Source: an uncultured Bacteroidia bacterium (GTDB lineage Bacteria > Bacteroidota > Bacteroidia > Bacteroidales > UBA932). Taken from it: a stretch of 64,000 nt of DNA. Under the pieces are notes generated by a model. That model was not told the origin of the DNA. It did not search any database and saw nothing but the letters and a program-made list of their open reading frames with translations. Made by a program: the position numbers and the translations under genes. Positions within the stretch are counted from its first letter, which is position 1; each line of letters starts with the position of its first letter. Below, in pieces: positions 18,701 to 26,532 of the stretch. The stretch is taken from NCBI GenBank assembly GCA_902788095.1, contig CADAIT010000003.1, positions 1 through 64,000 on the forward strand, written 5' to 3'.

Positions 18701-19561
18701 GATGGCGTTTTCCAAGATGGACGCGTGGTTGCGGTCATCTTCTTGGCGGCGGGTAATAATGTGCTTATTGCTGTCTTTCTCTACCACTTCATCCAGGCCG
18801 ATGATGTATAGCAGCTCACTGTAGAACTTGGTATTGAGGGAATTGCTGTCATTCTGGAAGCGTTTTTTCAGCAGGTGCTCCGGACTGAAGAACTTGAACA
18901 GTTCAATGAGTCGTTTGTCATTACCTGTATCAAGGAAAGATTTATACTTTCGAATATCGAACCAGGTATAGTTTATCTGGTCGATAACCTTGGCGATGAA
19001 GTCGGCCGCAATCTCCTTGTAGAAGAAATCGGTTTTATCTGAAGCAAGGGTACCGTCATTGAACTCATCGAAACTCTTGATGAGTTTTTTATTGGAATAG
19101 AACAACCGTTCAAACTCTTGGGCGTCAAAGATGAAATATTCATGTATATTAGTAACAATCAGCTGTTTAAGTTGAATGTTCTTATTGATGTGCCGCTCTC
19201 TGAGATAGTATAGAAGCAGTTCCTGAAGCGCTTTGCGGTTGAGATCTTCCCGCGTGATCATTTCAGATACATTGCCCGGCATCTTGACTTCAAAGATGAC
19301 GCCCACCGGATCTTGAATATTGTTACCAAGGTGAATGGCACAGTCAATCTTTCCATTCGGGGAAACCTTGTAGTTCTGGCCGTAAAAAGTCAACTTGAGA
19401 AAATCCATCAGATCTCCTTTAACCTTTTCTTCAGTGTTGATGACAGTAATCTGTTCGAAGAAATTATGCAACTGAGTTTTGAATGTATCAAACGCTGCAC
19501 GGTCCACTGGGACCTGGCGATAAGCTTTATTCAAGGACTTTGAAATTGTCAATTCGGCCAT
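15746..19561 (-). CDS. Type IIG restriction-modification enzyme (Eco57I/PglX-like fused nuclease-methyltransferase-specificity)
   Basis: About 1271 residues from the ATG at 19561 (a start 12 bp upstream is possible). The N-terminus has a PD-(D/E)xK-like nuclease pattern (GKIDCAIHLG then GVIFEVKMP, residues about 70-95). A gamma-class N6-adenine methyltransferase follows: DPAVGSGHFLVSVL (motif I, ~residue 545) and CVIGNPPYMR (motif IV, ~835). The last ~280 residues are a TaqI-like target-recognition domain (LKGEDVHRY, VAPEISLGG, LNSKLCWWF, KPFPIP). Fused enzymes of this type restrict and methylate from one chain. BREX partners (PglZ, BrxC) are absent, so a stand-alone type IIG enzyme is favoured over PglX. 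The last ~113 codons lie on the invertible segment. Confidence 0.9.
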   Translation of the reverse strand: MAELTISKSLNKAYRQVPVDRAAFDTFKTQLHNFFEQITVINTEEKVKGDLMDFLKLTFYGQNYKVSPNGKIDCAIHLGNNIQDPVGVIFEVKMPGNVSEMITREDLNRKALQELLLYYLRERHINKNIQLKQLIVTNIHEYFIFDAQEFERLFYSNKKLIKSFDEFNDGTLASDKTDFFYKEIAADFIAKVIDQINYTWFDIRKYKSFLDTGNDKRLIELFKFFSPEHLLKKRFQNDSNSLNTKFYSELLYIIGLDEVVEKDSNKHIITRRQEDDRNHASILENAITILDSEDLLENVKERYSLGKDRSDQLFGVALSLTIGWINRVLFLKLLEAQLVKYHKGDKSYAFLSPANIPDYDELNKLFFQVLAKRIADRPEIINSKYGKVPYLNSSLFEITSLERQTIRINSLDNNSQLPLFGGTVLKDGQKPRYAKLPTLRYLLEFLDAYDFASEGAEEVQEQAKTLISASVLGLIFEKINGHKDGSVFTPGAVTMYMSREAIRQTVVRRFNEEMGWSCKDYEALKNKDIEDYAQANAVVDSLRICDPAVGSGHFLVSVLNELIRTKYDLGILIDGSGKRIKKQDYSIDIENDELLVSDEDGNPVNYIPGNQESQRIQETLFNEKRKIIENCLFGVDLNPNAVNICRLRLWIELLKNAYYTKESGYTELETLPNIDINIKVGNSLLHRFDLGQDISEILRKSDISISAYRKAVSDYKNAHSKEEKRQLEDYLRQIKGNLRTQIGLNDPKLVRKSQLERELNNILSPQLFEISKKEQAQRDKQAKELQSKIAKIQAKIDEIRDNKIFIGAFEWRIEFPEVLDEDGRFVGFDCVIGNPPYMRIQSLQNSNPEVVDYYSTHYLSATGSFDIYVLFVELARQLIKGDGLVHFIMPVKWTNSDFGKGLRGYLAKEHFVSRIVNLKAYQVFDASTYTGLQWFSSSDKLQYVELDNNITTTDGFSGFLNSLKSSDYAQIEYDTDSPWTLANKEVNSILEKLRKCPYTLGDVFESIFQGIATSKDDVYFLYECRELDNHLIEGYSKYLKKRITIENGLIKPLLKGEDVHRYMPLDSDRYVIFPYKFVNKKALLYTEKEISDIFPAGYEYLKACESELRAREKGRFDNDKWFQFGRNQGMGYADVPKLVAPEISLGGNYSIDSDGRFYSTTTVYGYVKRDGFPGSYYTWMAILNSKLCWWFLNQTGTVLASGYYRYKPAYLKPFPIPVIPDEYDLLLYQHVKDLMMGNSTKDKDSIIKEIDRLVYVLYGLSDEEISLVEDC
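16078..16099 (-). repeat. Inverted repeat, active-gene copy (candidate recombination site)
   Basis: Partner of 15377-15398. On the minus strand it encodes GRFYSTT in the same phase, so a crossover here joins residue ~1155 of the type IIG protein in frame to the alternative C-terminus. The extended match runs 16065-16099 with two mismatches. Confidence 0.9.
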
Positions 19562-19586
19562 AGTAAACTGCAATGGTATAGTTGAG

Positions 19587-19594
19587 CAAATTTA
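19587..19594 (-). promoter_or_regulatory. -7 box (TAAATTTG) of the type IIG gene
   Basis: TAAATTTG on the minus strand, 25 bp before the ATG at 19561. A TTTG lies 15 bp further up, closer than the usual 19-20 bp. Confidence 0.5.
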
Positions 19595-19722
19595 ACATTT
19601 TTCCGGTTTCAAACCTAACAAATCCGCCACAATCAGCAAGTTCCAATTTCCTGACCTTCATGTAAAAAATATAAAAAAAAATTGTAAGTATCTCATAATG
19701 TGGGACAATTGACGATTTTTTT

Positions 19723-20340
19723 TTGCTCGTAGAAAGAAACAGGCATAATACGGCAAAACATCTGTCCGACGAGGACATCGACTCTTCAGAGCTACAATCT
19801 CAGCTCAATGAATTCATCCTTCAGGCAAAAGCCCTTCTCTGCGGTCATCACTACCTCGACGTCTCAGACACCTTCGACAGCCTTCTGGCTACTTTCGACA
19901 AGGTGCTGAGCGGGAAAAAAAAGGACTGATTGCGGAAACACTCAAATTCGCCCGTCACAAAATTGTTCTCTACAACAACCACAATGAGAAACGTCCGGAC
20001 TACCCGGATCTCTTCATCGCGCCCAAGCCAGACATCGAATCTCCGCTGTATTGGGATACCGATCCTGTCAAGCTCAAAGAGCTCCTTACCGCACTTGACG
20101 TGGACAAAGCCATCAGCACACTCTCAGGAGAAAAGGCTCCCTTCACCACCATCGTGGAGTGCTTTGAACAGTTCCTCCATGTGAAGCTGGGCACGGCCGC
20201 AGAGGTCAAACCGCCGGAGATCTGCTGGCCAACCATCTTTGCCAAGCCGCCCTGCAGAACTTGCCCGGTCATCGGAAAGGAAAGGCGGCCATTGTCCAGC
20301 TCCACGTTGACGGAATCCTTTCTTACGTGCGGGCGTGCGC
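19723..20340 (+). pseudogene. Broken RteC-like regulator gene
   Basis: A first frame (about 68 codons, TTG start inside a run of nine T) reads SELQSQLNEFILQAKALLCGHHYLD and stops at 19929. After an 8-A run (19915-19922) homology continues one base out of phase: LIAETLKFARHKIVLYNNHNEK, then LYWDTDPVKLKELLTALDVD and FTTIVECFEQFLHVKLG. This last part matches the C-terminal pattern of RteC-type proteins (L.ELL.AL ... I...FE..F...LG). Another frame change near 20200 leads to DLLANHLCQAALQNLPG and a TGA near 20345. At least two frameshifts make it inactive unless the A-run is a switch. Confidence 0.5.
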
Positions 20341-20441
20341 CTGAGTCAAAGAGGAAATCAAGAAAACCTCAACGCTCGTCCAACGGTATGGCGTGGAGCG
20401 TTCCGGGCTGGTTCCCGGGTCGTTCCCCCTACACAGCAAGA

Positions 20442-20469
20442 CCCCTGTAACCCATAAGGGCTGCAGGGG
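20442..20469. repeat. GC-rich inverted repeat
   Basis: CCCCTG (20442-20447) pairs with CAGGGG (20464-20469), with an inner ACCC/GGGC pairing. It stands between the RteC-like remnant and the next gene and could terminate or attenuate transcription. There is no clear T-run. Confidence 0.35.
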
Positions 20470-20503
20470 CCTCTATCGTATAGATTGCCTACCTTGGTAC
20501 ATT

Positions 20504-21316
20504 ATGATGACAAACATACATACTACGGAGCAATTGAAGGTAGCACTAAGAAACAGTGAGACACACGCAAGGACATACGCTATCGAACATTACAACACGC
20601 CATTCAACTACAGAAGGCAGAACGAACCAGGTTATTTGGCTATCTCAGCCTCTCCTAAAAAGGTAAAGAAGGCTATAAAGATATTCGGCAGCTTTTTGAC
20701 ACGTTTGATTCAACAAGGGGTGACGATTAATCTGGCTTGTCCCGGCGCCAGATTATGTCCCTCATCTTCCTTAGTTATGGATGGCCATTATTTCCCTATA
20801 AGAATAAAGGAAATATTCGCTGTTCAGGAAGTCAAAAACAAGTATAGAAACTTTACCCAAACATTACCGACAGGGCGGTTTGTCATTGAAATATACAAAG
20901 GAACATATCACCGACCAGCCAAAACCATTACAACCCAAAATGAAGAAGAATGGCCAGACAAAGCCAGCGGTGTCATCTTCTTCTTGAAGGATGTTGTAGC
21001 GCAGAGCAAAGCGCATGAAGCGGAAAATGAGCTCTGGAGGAAACAACAAGAGGAGAATGAGAAACGGAGGAAAGAGAAGGAAAGCATTCTCCGGGAAAGA
21101 GTGGAAATAGCAAAGGCTGTTGTTGAGGATATCCGTCTATTTGAACGTGCTGAAATAATGAGAAAGTTCTGCGATAATGCAGAACAGCGCTCTCATTCTG
21201 AAGAGTACAAGAAGGTCATTGCCATCGCCCGGAGCGTTGCCGACTGGATAGATCCGACGACGGATTACACTGACCCTATCCTTGCCCAGAGATATAGGGC
21301 ATCTGACTTCATCTGA
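20504..21316 (+). CDS. Hypothetical protein with charged coiled-coil region
   Basis: About 270 residues from ATG at 20504 (or 20507); a longer in-frame start at 20393 would run through the hairpin and is not favoured. The first ~160 residues look globular (AIEHYNTPFNYRRQNEPGYL; GRFVIEIYKGTYH). Residues ~175-235 are a charged helix (AHEAENELWRKQQEENEKRR). No family is recognised. It is divergent from the type IIG gene and downstream of the RteC-like remnant. Confidence 0.55.
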   Translation: MMTNIHTTEQLKVALRNSETHARTYAIEHYNTPFNYRRQNEPGYLAISASPKKVKKAIKIFGSFLTRLIQQGVTINLACPGARLCPSSSLVMDGHYFPIRIKEIFAVQEVKNKYRNFTQTLPTGRFVIEIYKGTYHRPAKTITTQNEEEWPDKASGVIFFLKDVVAQSKAHEAENELWRKQQEENEKRRKEKESILRERVEIAKAVVEDIRLFERAEIMRKFCDNAEQRSHSEEYKKVIAIARSVADWIDPTTDYTDPILAQRYRASDFI

Positions 21317-21507
21317 TAGCGGATTTCCGGCTTGAAACTTATGAAAATTGGAAGTGCGGTCCCGATTTTCATAGGAAAATCTGGAATGGAATCCTCGAAA
21401 ATCTGCAACGCCGTTGATGTTTTTCTTGAATAATCCGCAACGCAGACAAAAGAAAATCCCTATATAGGGATAAACTGTAAGAATTGGGCAGAAGGCCGAT
21501 TGGAAAA
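21317..21507. other. Spacer with a 16-bp perfect palindrome
   Basis: No gene recognised. 21457-21472 is a perfect palindrome, ATCCCTATATAGGGAT, which could be a protein-binding site or recombination scar. Confidence 0.4.
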
Positions 21508-21690
21508 CTACGCGCCGGCTTCCCACTTGGTCTCCGCCAGCATGACCTGAGACTTGACGCCGGTGCTGGAGTCAACCTGGTAGTAGCGGAAGAAGATCTT
21601 CCGCGCGGTAGCGCTGGGAGCGCCGTTCTTGGCCACGTAGTCAGCACGGATGTCGACTGCGGCGGCGCTGCGCTCTTCCACATGGTGGTC
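21508..21690 (-). pseudogene. C-terminal gene fragment of unknown family
   Basis: In one minus frame the text is protein-like to a TAG at 21508: AAAVDIRADYVAKNGAPS, then KIFRYYQVDSSTGVKSQVML and AETKWEAGA. The 5' end is lost near 21690 where the neighbouring fragment begins. The family is not recognised. Confidence 0.45.
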
Positions 21691-21707
21691 ACTTTGGGCT
21701 TTACAGT

Positions 21708-22180
21708 TTATATGACGTAATAGCCGCCGGTCTTGTCCGAACCGCGATGTTCTATTAATTCCTTGGACAAAAGGACAGTGATGGCCCGCTTCACCGCCGG
21801 AAGGTTTAAGCCAGTATGAGCCACTATCCCGGCTCTACGGATTCCAGGATTCGTTTTAACTGCATCATAAACGGTTTTCACGGGTGCTGGAAGTAGTTTT
21901 AGTGTCTCATTTAGCGGCCCATTTAGTGGCTCGTTTTGCGGCTCACTTACTCCGCCACTAAGCCTTGGAGTCAGCGACTCCTTAAAGCGAATGGTGAGAT
22001 AGACAAAGCCGTTTGCCAGCTCGAATTCCGGCTTGGGGAGGCCGTTCTCTTTGCAGAGGTCGAAGATGTCCGGGATACCTCTGCCCCAGGCTTCCATCAG
22101 TCCGCTCTTGAAGAAGACTTCGCTGTTGAGTTTGTTGATGGGCTTGGACTGGGGCCTTTTGTAGAAGGTTTCCGGGGAGG
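21708..22180 (-). pseudogene. C-terminal remnant of an AlbA/HATPase_c_4-type ATP-binding protein
   Basis: From about 22180 the frame reads NKLNSEVFFKSGLMEAWGRG, then IPDIFDLCKENGLPKPEFEL. This is the conserved end of the 'divergent AAA-4/RecG C-terminal-like' ATP-binding family (G.iE.WGRGI..I...C...GLP.P.F). A linker and a C-terminal winged helix follow (IRRAGIVAHTGLNLPAVKRA). The N-terminal two thirds are missing; the apparent upstream codons are antisense noise from the fused FISUMP fragment. Confidence 0.65.
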
Positions 22181-22194
22181 TGCCTGGAGGAAAT

Positions 22195-23148
22195 GCCCCG
22201 GGCGTTGCCTGACTTGTTGCCGAGGGAGGAAGACCAGTAGAAGCCGACGGAGCCCTCATTGTAGAAGTAGGTAACGTACCAGTAGCCAGCGGCTGGAAGG
22301 AAGACGGTAGGATCGGTCCAGGCCGTTCCGCCCATGTTCGTGACGGTTTGGCCCTTTTTTGTGTCGTCCCATGCCCAGTTGGACTCGTCGCCGATCAGCG
22401 CCGTCCACTCAGCGTCCGTCGGCATGCGCCAGATCCATGCATTGCCGCCCATCTTCACATTCTGCGCCGCAGCGTCATCTTCAAGATCAAGGACCATCTT
22501 ATTATCCTTTGCATATTTCTTGAAGGACGATCCACTATTGTCCGTATCAAAATAGGACACCCAGTCATATCCTTCGGACTTGCCCTCTGCCCAGGTCGGC
22601 GAGCCGTAAGGGTCGGCGGTATATTTGGGAACTGTCTCGCCCCAGGCGAAATAGTCGCCCAAGGTGGTCTGGCAGGAGGCATCGGTGTCCTCGGCCTGGA
22701 CGTCAGCCGTCGCCCCCACATTGCGGGAAGCCCAGTAGATGCGCTTGCCGCCCACGTCGGTGCCCAGGTCAATGGGTTTGTAGTCGGTGACGGTGGTCCA
22801 ACTGCTCAGCGCCGGCATCTTCAAGGCGCGGCCTTCCGTGGCACCGCGGTACCAAGTCTTTCCGCTGAAGGCTTTCTGGTAGTAGGTCCCCTGCCAGCCC
22901 CCGCTGACGAGGGTGAAGTGGTAGTCGGTGGAGGAATTCCGGGCTCCCGCAGCAAGAATGCCGCTGAAGAGGTAGCCTTTGGACTCGCGGCGAAAGTGCT
23001 GCTGCTCGAAGATGAATGCAAGCGCCTCCGCCGCGTAGTAACCAACTGCTTTAAGTTGCTCTGAATGATAGGCATCAATACCGGTACGCTGCCGGAAGAT
23101 GCCGCGAAGGAGGATGTTGATGATATATGATAATTTGCGAAATAAACA
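22195..23148 (-). pseudogene. FISUMP-domain surface protein fragment, no start and lost 3' end
   Basis: The frame begins right after the helicase stop at 23149 with no start codon and reads through to about 22195. The FISUMP domain is clear: RIYWASRNVGA, GDYFAWGETVPKY, LDLEDDAA, WRMPTDAEW, FLPAAGY and YWSSS. At SGNAR the homology stops, where sequence from the ATP-binding remnant begins in another frame. The part before FISUMP (DAYHSEQLKAVGYYAAEALA; ILAAGARNSSTDYHFTLV) is protein-like but unrecognised. Both ends are truncated, so this is debris from rearrangement. Confidence 0.65.
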
Positions 23149-26100
23149 TCAATCCAAAAGTGAACCAAACTCAAAACGTTGTGCAACTCCTTTACTGATT
23201 GCCGATTCCATGTGTTTCTTAATTGTCAGGATATGGCGGCCAGTCTCTTGAGCAATTTGCTCTATCGTTTTTCCTTCCAAATACATTTCGTAGGACTTCA
23301 TGTAATGCTGATTTGAATACTTCTTCTCCACTATCCGTCCTTCTATTGCCTTCTGGATCTTTGATTTCGATAAAGGTGTCCGTGTTTTGTATCGCATTAA
23401 CTGAATCCCTAACTTTTTGGCAATAGAGTCCTTCTTTCTGTCTCTTAGTATTTGTTCTTCCTCGTCATGATGCCCTCCATCTACTTCAACTGCAATAAGA
23501 CTCTTGGAAATTGTTTTTAGAAGAAAGTCGAAGTGAGAATCCGTTTGAATAAATTCAACTTCTTCGGGAGAAAAGATTGAATACATCTTGTCAATACTCA
23601 GCAGTGATTGACATACGCATGATAAAGGAACGTGTTGAGTGTATTCAATACCCTTCTCGTCAAGCAGTTCCCTCATGATTGGCTCACAATCCGAGGATAA
23701 AGTTTTAGCATATTCTTGATTCTCAGAATGGATACATAATCTCTCATCAAAAGCATAGGGGGCTTCATAATCATATTTACTACAATATGCCATAAGCAGA
23801 CCACTTGGCACTGGCTTCGCAGTAAGATCAATAAATGTTTTATAGTGGTCCATCGCCGCATTATGGTAAAGTTTTGGATTTCCAAATACTATGAATGCAT
23901 CTTGAGCCCTTGAGACAGCGACATTTAACATGTTATTCTTTAAGTCCATAAAAGGCATTTTTTTACTTTCTGGCCCATATACTGATGAAAAAATGACCAG
24001 CGGAGATTGAGCGCCCTGCAGTTTATGTACTGTCCCTACAACTATGGGCTTGCTTGGTAAGCTCTTTACGGCTGTTTCTTTCTTTTTCTTTGCCAGTGTT
24101 TCTTCATCAGCAGAAAAGCCTGCATCATTCAATTTGGATAACAACAAGGCAGCCTGCTCTTTAAAAGGGGTAACAATAGCTATAACTTCTTCAATAGGTT
24201 TGCCATAGTAAGCCTGTATTTTTTCTTGTTTATCAACAATCCAATCCACAATACAGTCTGCTTCCTTTTCATTAAACTTAGATTTGCTATTTAGTCTGGT
24301 CTGTGATCTTTCATACGAAGGGACAAAAACAAACGGAGCGAACAAATATTCTGGCTTAGAAACTGTTAACGGTTTCAAGTTCCCGCTATAAACCAAGTGA
24401 TTACAATATGAAATAATCTCATTACGACACCGGCGGTGTTCCGTAAGGACTATACCTCGCTGTGGACTACCCGTATTAATTTTGTAATCATCATCCACTA
24501 TAGAACAGGAGGATTGAGCAAATCCGATCATGTTCCCTGTGGCAGATAACATCTTCCTATCTTCACGATAATGTTTTAAGTCATCCAGGGTTGTCGAGAT
24601 ATGCGATTCGACAAGGTTGCCTTCGTCTATGATATTTGACATGGCTCCTATCGGCTCCAATTGTTCTGTATCACCAAACACCAACGCCTTCTTTGCAAAA
24701 CAGAATGGTGCTACTCCTAGTTCCGGAAGAGTTTGCCCGGCTTCATCCATTATCAGATAGTCTGCAAATGAATACATGGGGTCTAGCTCGCGGTTTTTCC
24801 CGACATATGACAATAATCCTACGGAGGAATGTATAGTAGAAACAAAGCACGGCGTAAGCATTGCCTTTCGACGAAGGAGAGCCCCCTTAGCCACTGCAGT
24901 CTTAGGAGTCTCTGCTTCGCTGTCAAAAGAAAGCAGCCAACGTGCCTCCCAATAGCGCACTGCTGTTACAAAAGCCTGATAACGGTAAGACATATCAAGT
25001 AAGTCTTCCATTTTTGACGGCTCTTTCATAATGTCGGAATAGCGTATTTTCTCAAGTTCTTGTGAAGCGGAAAGATTACCATTCTTCAAATCTCGGAGGT
25101 ATTTTTTCCAAAATAACCCTAATCCCCGTTCGTCTCCCGCACTCGCTTTCCGCGCAGCCTCCAGCGCAAAACCTATGTTTTTTTTATATCCAAGTAATCG
25201 CCTGTGAAGTTTAGAAACCACATCTTTTACGGAGTCAGTTCCGAACTCTTTTTTCGCTTTTTTGCAAAAATTCTTGCGGGCATCAATATAATATTCTCGA
25301 GTTTCAATATATCTCTCGGTTTTTCCGTCTAGAGGTAACGCTGGTCCCGGTGCAAAGCTCTTTCTTTCTTCCTTTCCGGAATAGATATGCATATAATGCC
25401 CTGTGACATCTTTCCTCCCTGCATAATAAGTAGCAAATCCATTAATACCAGTCAGCCAATGAGGGGATGATTTTTTAGTGTCATTAAAACTGTCAATTAT
25501 ATTTGTGACTGCTTTATGAGTAGAGGAACAACAAAAGGCCATAAAAGGTTCATCTCCAGCTATAGCACTTTCGACAATCTTAGTAGCTAGTATACTTTGA
25601 ATCATGGTGGTTTTGCCGGTTCCCGGAGGACCGTTAACGACCATTATATCTTCTGTCAGCTCACACGCCAACCACGTTAATAGCGCTTTTCTTTGAGAAG
25701 GAGAAAGATAAAATCTATTACTCATTTGCCCAAGATGTAAATTTCCTTCCGCAAATATCGTGTGGCTCTTTGGACAAACAAGACCGCTTTTCTCTTGAAT
25801 AAGGGATTTCAATAAATGTGGCACTTCTTCCTTTTTTTGAAGGTACTCACGATAAAGTGTGCGTATCTTCTGGGTAAAATCGGAAGGATTTTCCACTCGT
25901 AGAGTGACATCATATTTAACAACAAGGTTCTGATCCTTATTCTGGTATTTATTGATGTCTAAGCCACACGTGAGCTCCTTAAAAATGGCGAAGACCTCCT
26001 TAATATACGAGTCATAGTCGTTTGAATGGAGCTGGCAATGCTTTTCATAGAGTTCACATGTCGTAAATTCAATAAGGTAATCTTCTTCATAACGATAATC

Positions 26101-26532
26101 ATATTGCCTCCCAAAAGGAACCATAAAACGCCTCGGGACATAAACGCGTTTAAACTCCCTGGGGACGTCCATAGTGCCATCGGTTTTTGAATACAATACG
26201 AACCAAAAAGGAAAATACTCAAATTCTTCATTGTTTTCCCTTCTGGAAAGCTTTATGGGAGCAACAAGCAGGTAGAATGGCTTGTCTGTGTTTGTTTTTT
26301 TAAGGGCTGTGAGTTGTTCCTCGCTAAGATGTCCACTAATTATAGCCTCAATGCTTTTTAGTTCTGTTGTGGAGCCTTCTTGCCCATCATCATCTTCCCC
26401 GGATTCTGATGAATGACCCTTCGCTTTCTTGTTGGCTTTATTAACGTCTATTCTATGTCTTGTTGGGATGCTGGAATAAAAAAGGCTTCGCCAATAATAA
26501 TCCAACCAGGACTTTATTTCATCTGTCTGCAT
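23149..26532 (-). CDS. SF1 helicase fused to a DUF2726-like nuclease
   Basis: 1127 residues. A UPF1/Dna2-type SF1 helicase core runs from Walker A VVNGPPGTGKTT (~residue 300) through CSSTHKAVTN, Walker B LIMDEAGQTLPE (~580), GDTEQLEP, LTEHRRC and VGTVHKLQGAQ to NVAVSRAQDAF (~880). A DUF2726-like PD-(D/E)xK domain follows: HFDFLL then LIAVEVDGGHHDEEEQ and LGIQLMRYKT. It ends with a helix-turn-helix (GKTIEQIAQETGRHILTIKKH). It unwinds and cuts nucleic acid; fusions like this are common in defence islands (family knowledge). Its start overlaps the end of the HAD gene by 14 bp, so they are co-expressed. Confidence 0.85.
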   Translation of the reverse strand: MQTDEIKSWLDYYWRSLFYSSIPTRHRIDVNKANKKAKGHSSESGEDDDGQEGSTTELKSIEAIISGHLSEEQLTALKKTNTDKPFYLLVAPIKLSRRENNEEFEYFPFWFVLYSKTDGTMDVPREFKRVYVPRRFMVPFGRQYDYRYEEDYLIEFTTCELYEKHCQLHSNDYDSYIKEVFAIFKELTCGLDINKYQNKDQNLVVKYDVTLRVENPSDFTQKIRTLYREYLQKKEEVPHLLKSLIQEKSGLVCPKSHTIFAEGNLHLGQMSNRFYLSPSQRKALLTWLACELTEDIMVVNGPPGTGKTTMIQSILATKIVESAIAGDEPFMAFCCSSTHKAVTNIIDSFNDTKKSSPHWLTGINGFATYYAGRKDVTGHYMHIYSGKEERKSFAPGPALPLDGKTERYIETREYYIDARKNFCKKAKKEFGTDSVKDVVSKLHRRLLGYKKNIGFALEAARKASAGDERGLGLFWKKYLRDLKNGNLSASQELEKIRYSDIMKEPSKMEDLLDMSYRYQAFVTAVRYWEARWLLSFDSEAETPKTAVAKGALLRRKAMLTPCFVSTIHSSVGLLSYVGKNRELDPMYSFADYLIMDEAGQTLPELGVAPFCFAKKALVFGDTEQLEPIGAMSNIIDEGNLVESHISTTLDDLKHYREDRKMLSATGNMIGFAQSSCSIVDDDYKINTGSPQRGIVLTEHRRCRNEIISYCNHLVYSGNLKPLTVSKPEYLFAPFVFVPSYERSQTRLNSKSKFNEKEADCIVDWIVDKQEKIQAYYGKPIEEVIAIVTPFKEQAALLLSKLNDAGFSADEETLAKKKKETAVKSLPSKPIVVGTVHKLQGAQSPLVIFSSVYGPESKKMPFMDLKNNMLNVAVSRAQDAFIVFGNPKLYHNAAMDHYKTFIDLTAKPVPSGLLMAYCSKYDYEAPYAFDERLCIHSENQEYAKTLSSDCEPIMRELLDEKGIEYTQHVPLSCVCQSLLSIDKMYSIFSPEEVEFIQTDSHFDFLLKTISKSLIAVEVDGGHHDEEEQILRDRKKDSIAKKLGIQLMRYKTRTPLSKSKIQKAIEGRIVEKKYSNQHYMKSYEMYLEGKTIEQIAQETGRHILTIKKHMESAISKGVAQRFEFGSLLD

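Noticed and set aside
14645..19561. Interpretation of the type IIG gene as BREX pglX
   Set aside because: No pglZ, brxC, brxL or other BREX genes lie nearby, and the N-terminus has a nuclease-like D...E-x-K pattern expected of type IIG enzymes.
8439..19708. Shared CATAnnGTGGGACAA near the WYL palindrome (8439) and upstream of the type IIG gene (19694)
   Set aside because: Thirteen matching bases in 64 kb can occur by chance, and the second site lacks the full palindrome; kept only as a weak hint of a common regulator.
22196..22259. Start at 22259 for the ATP-binding remnant
   Set aside because: The first ~27 codons are the FISUMP sequence read in another frame; homology begins near 22180.
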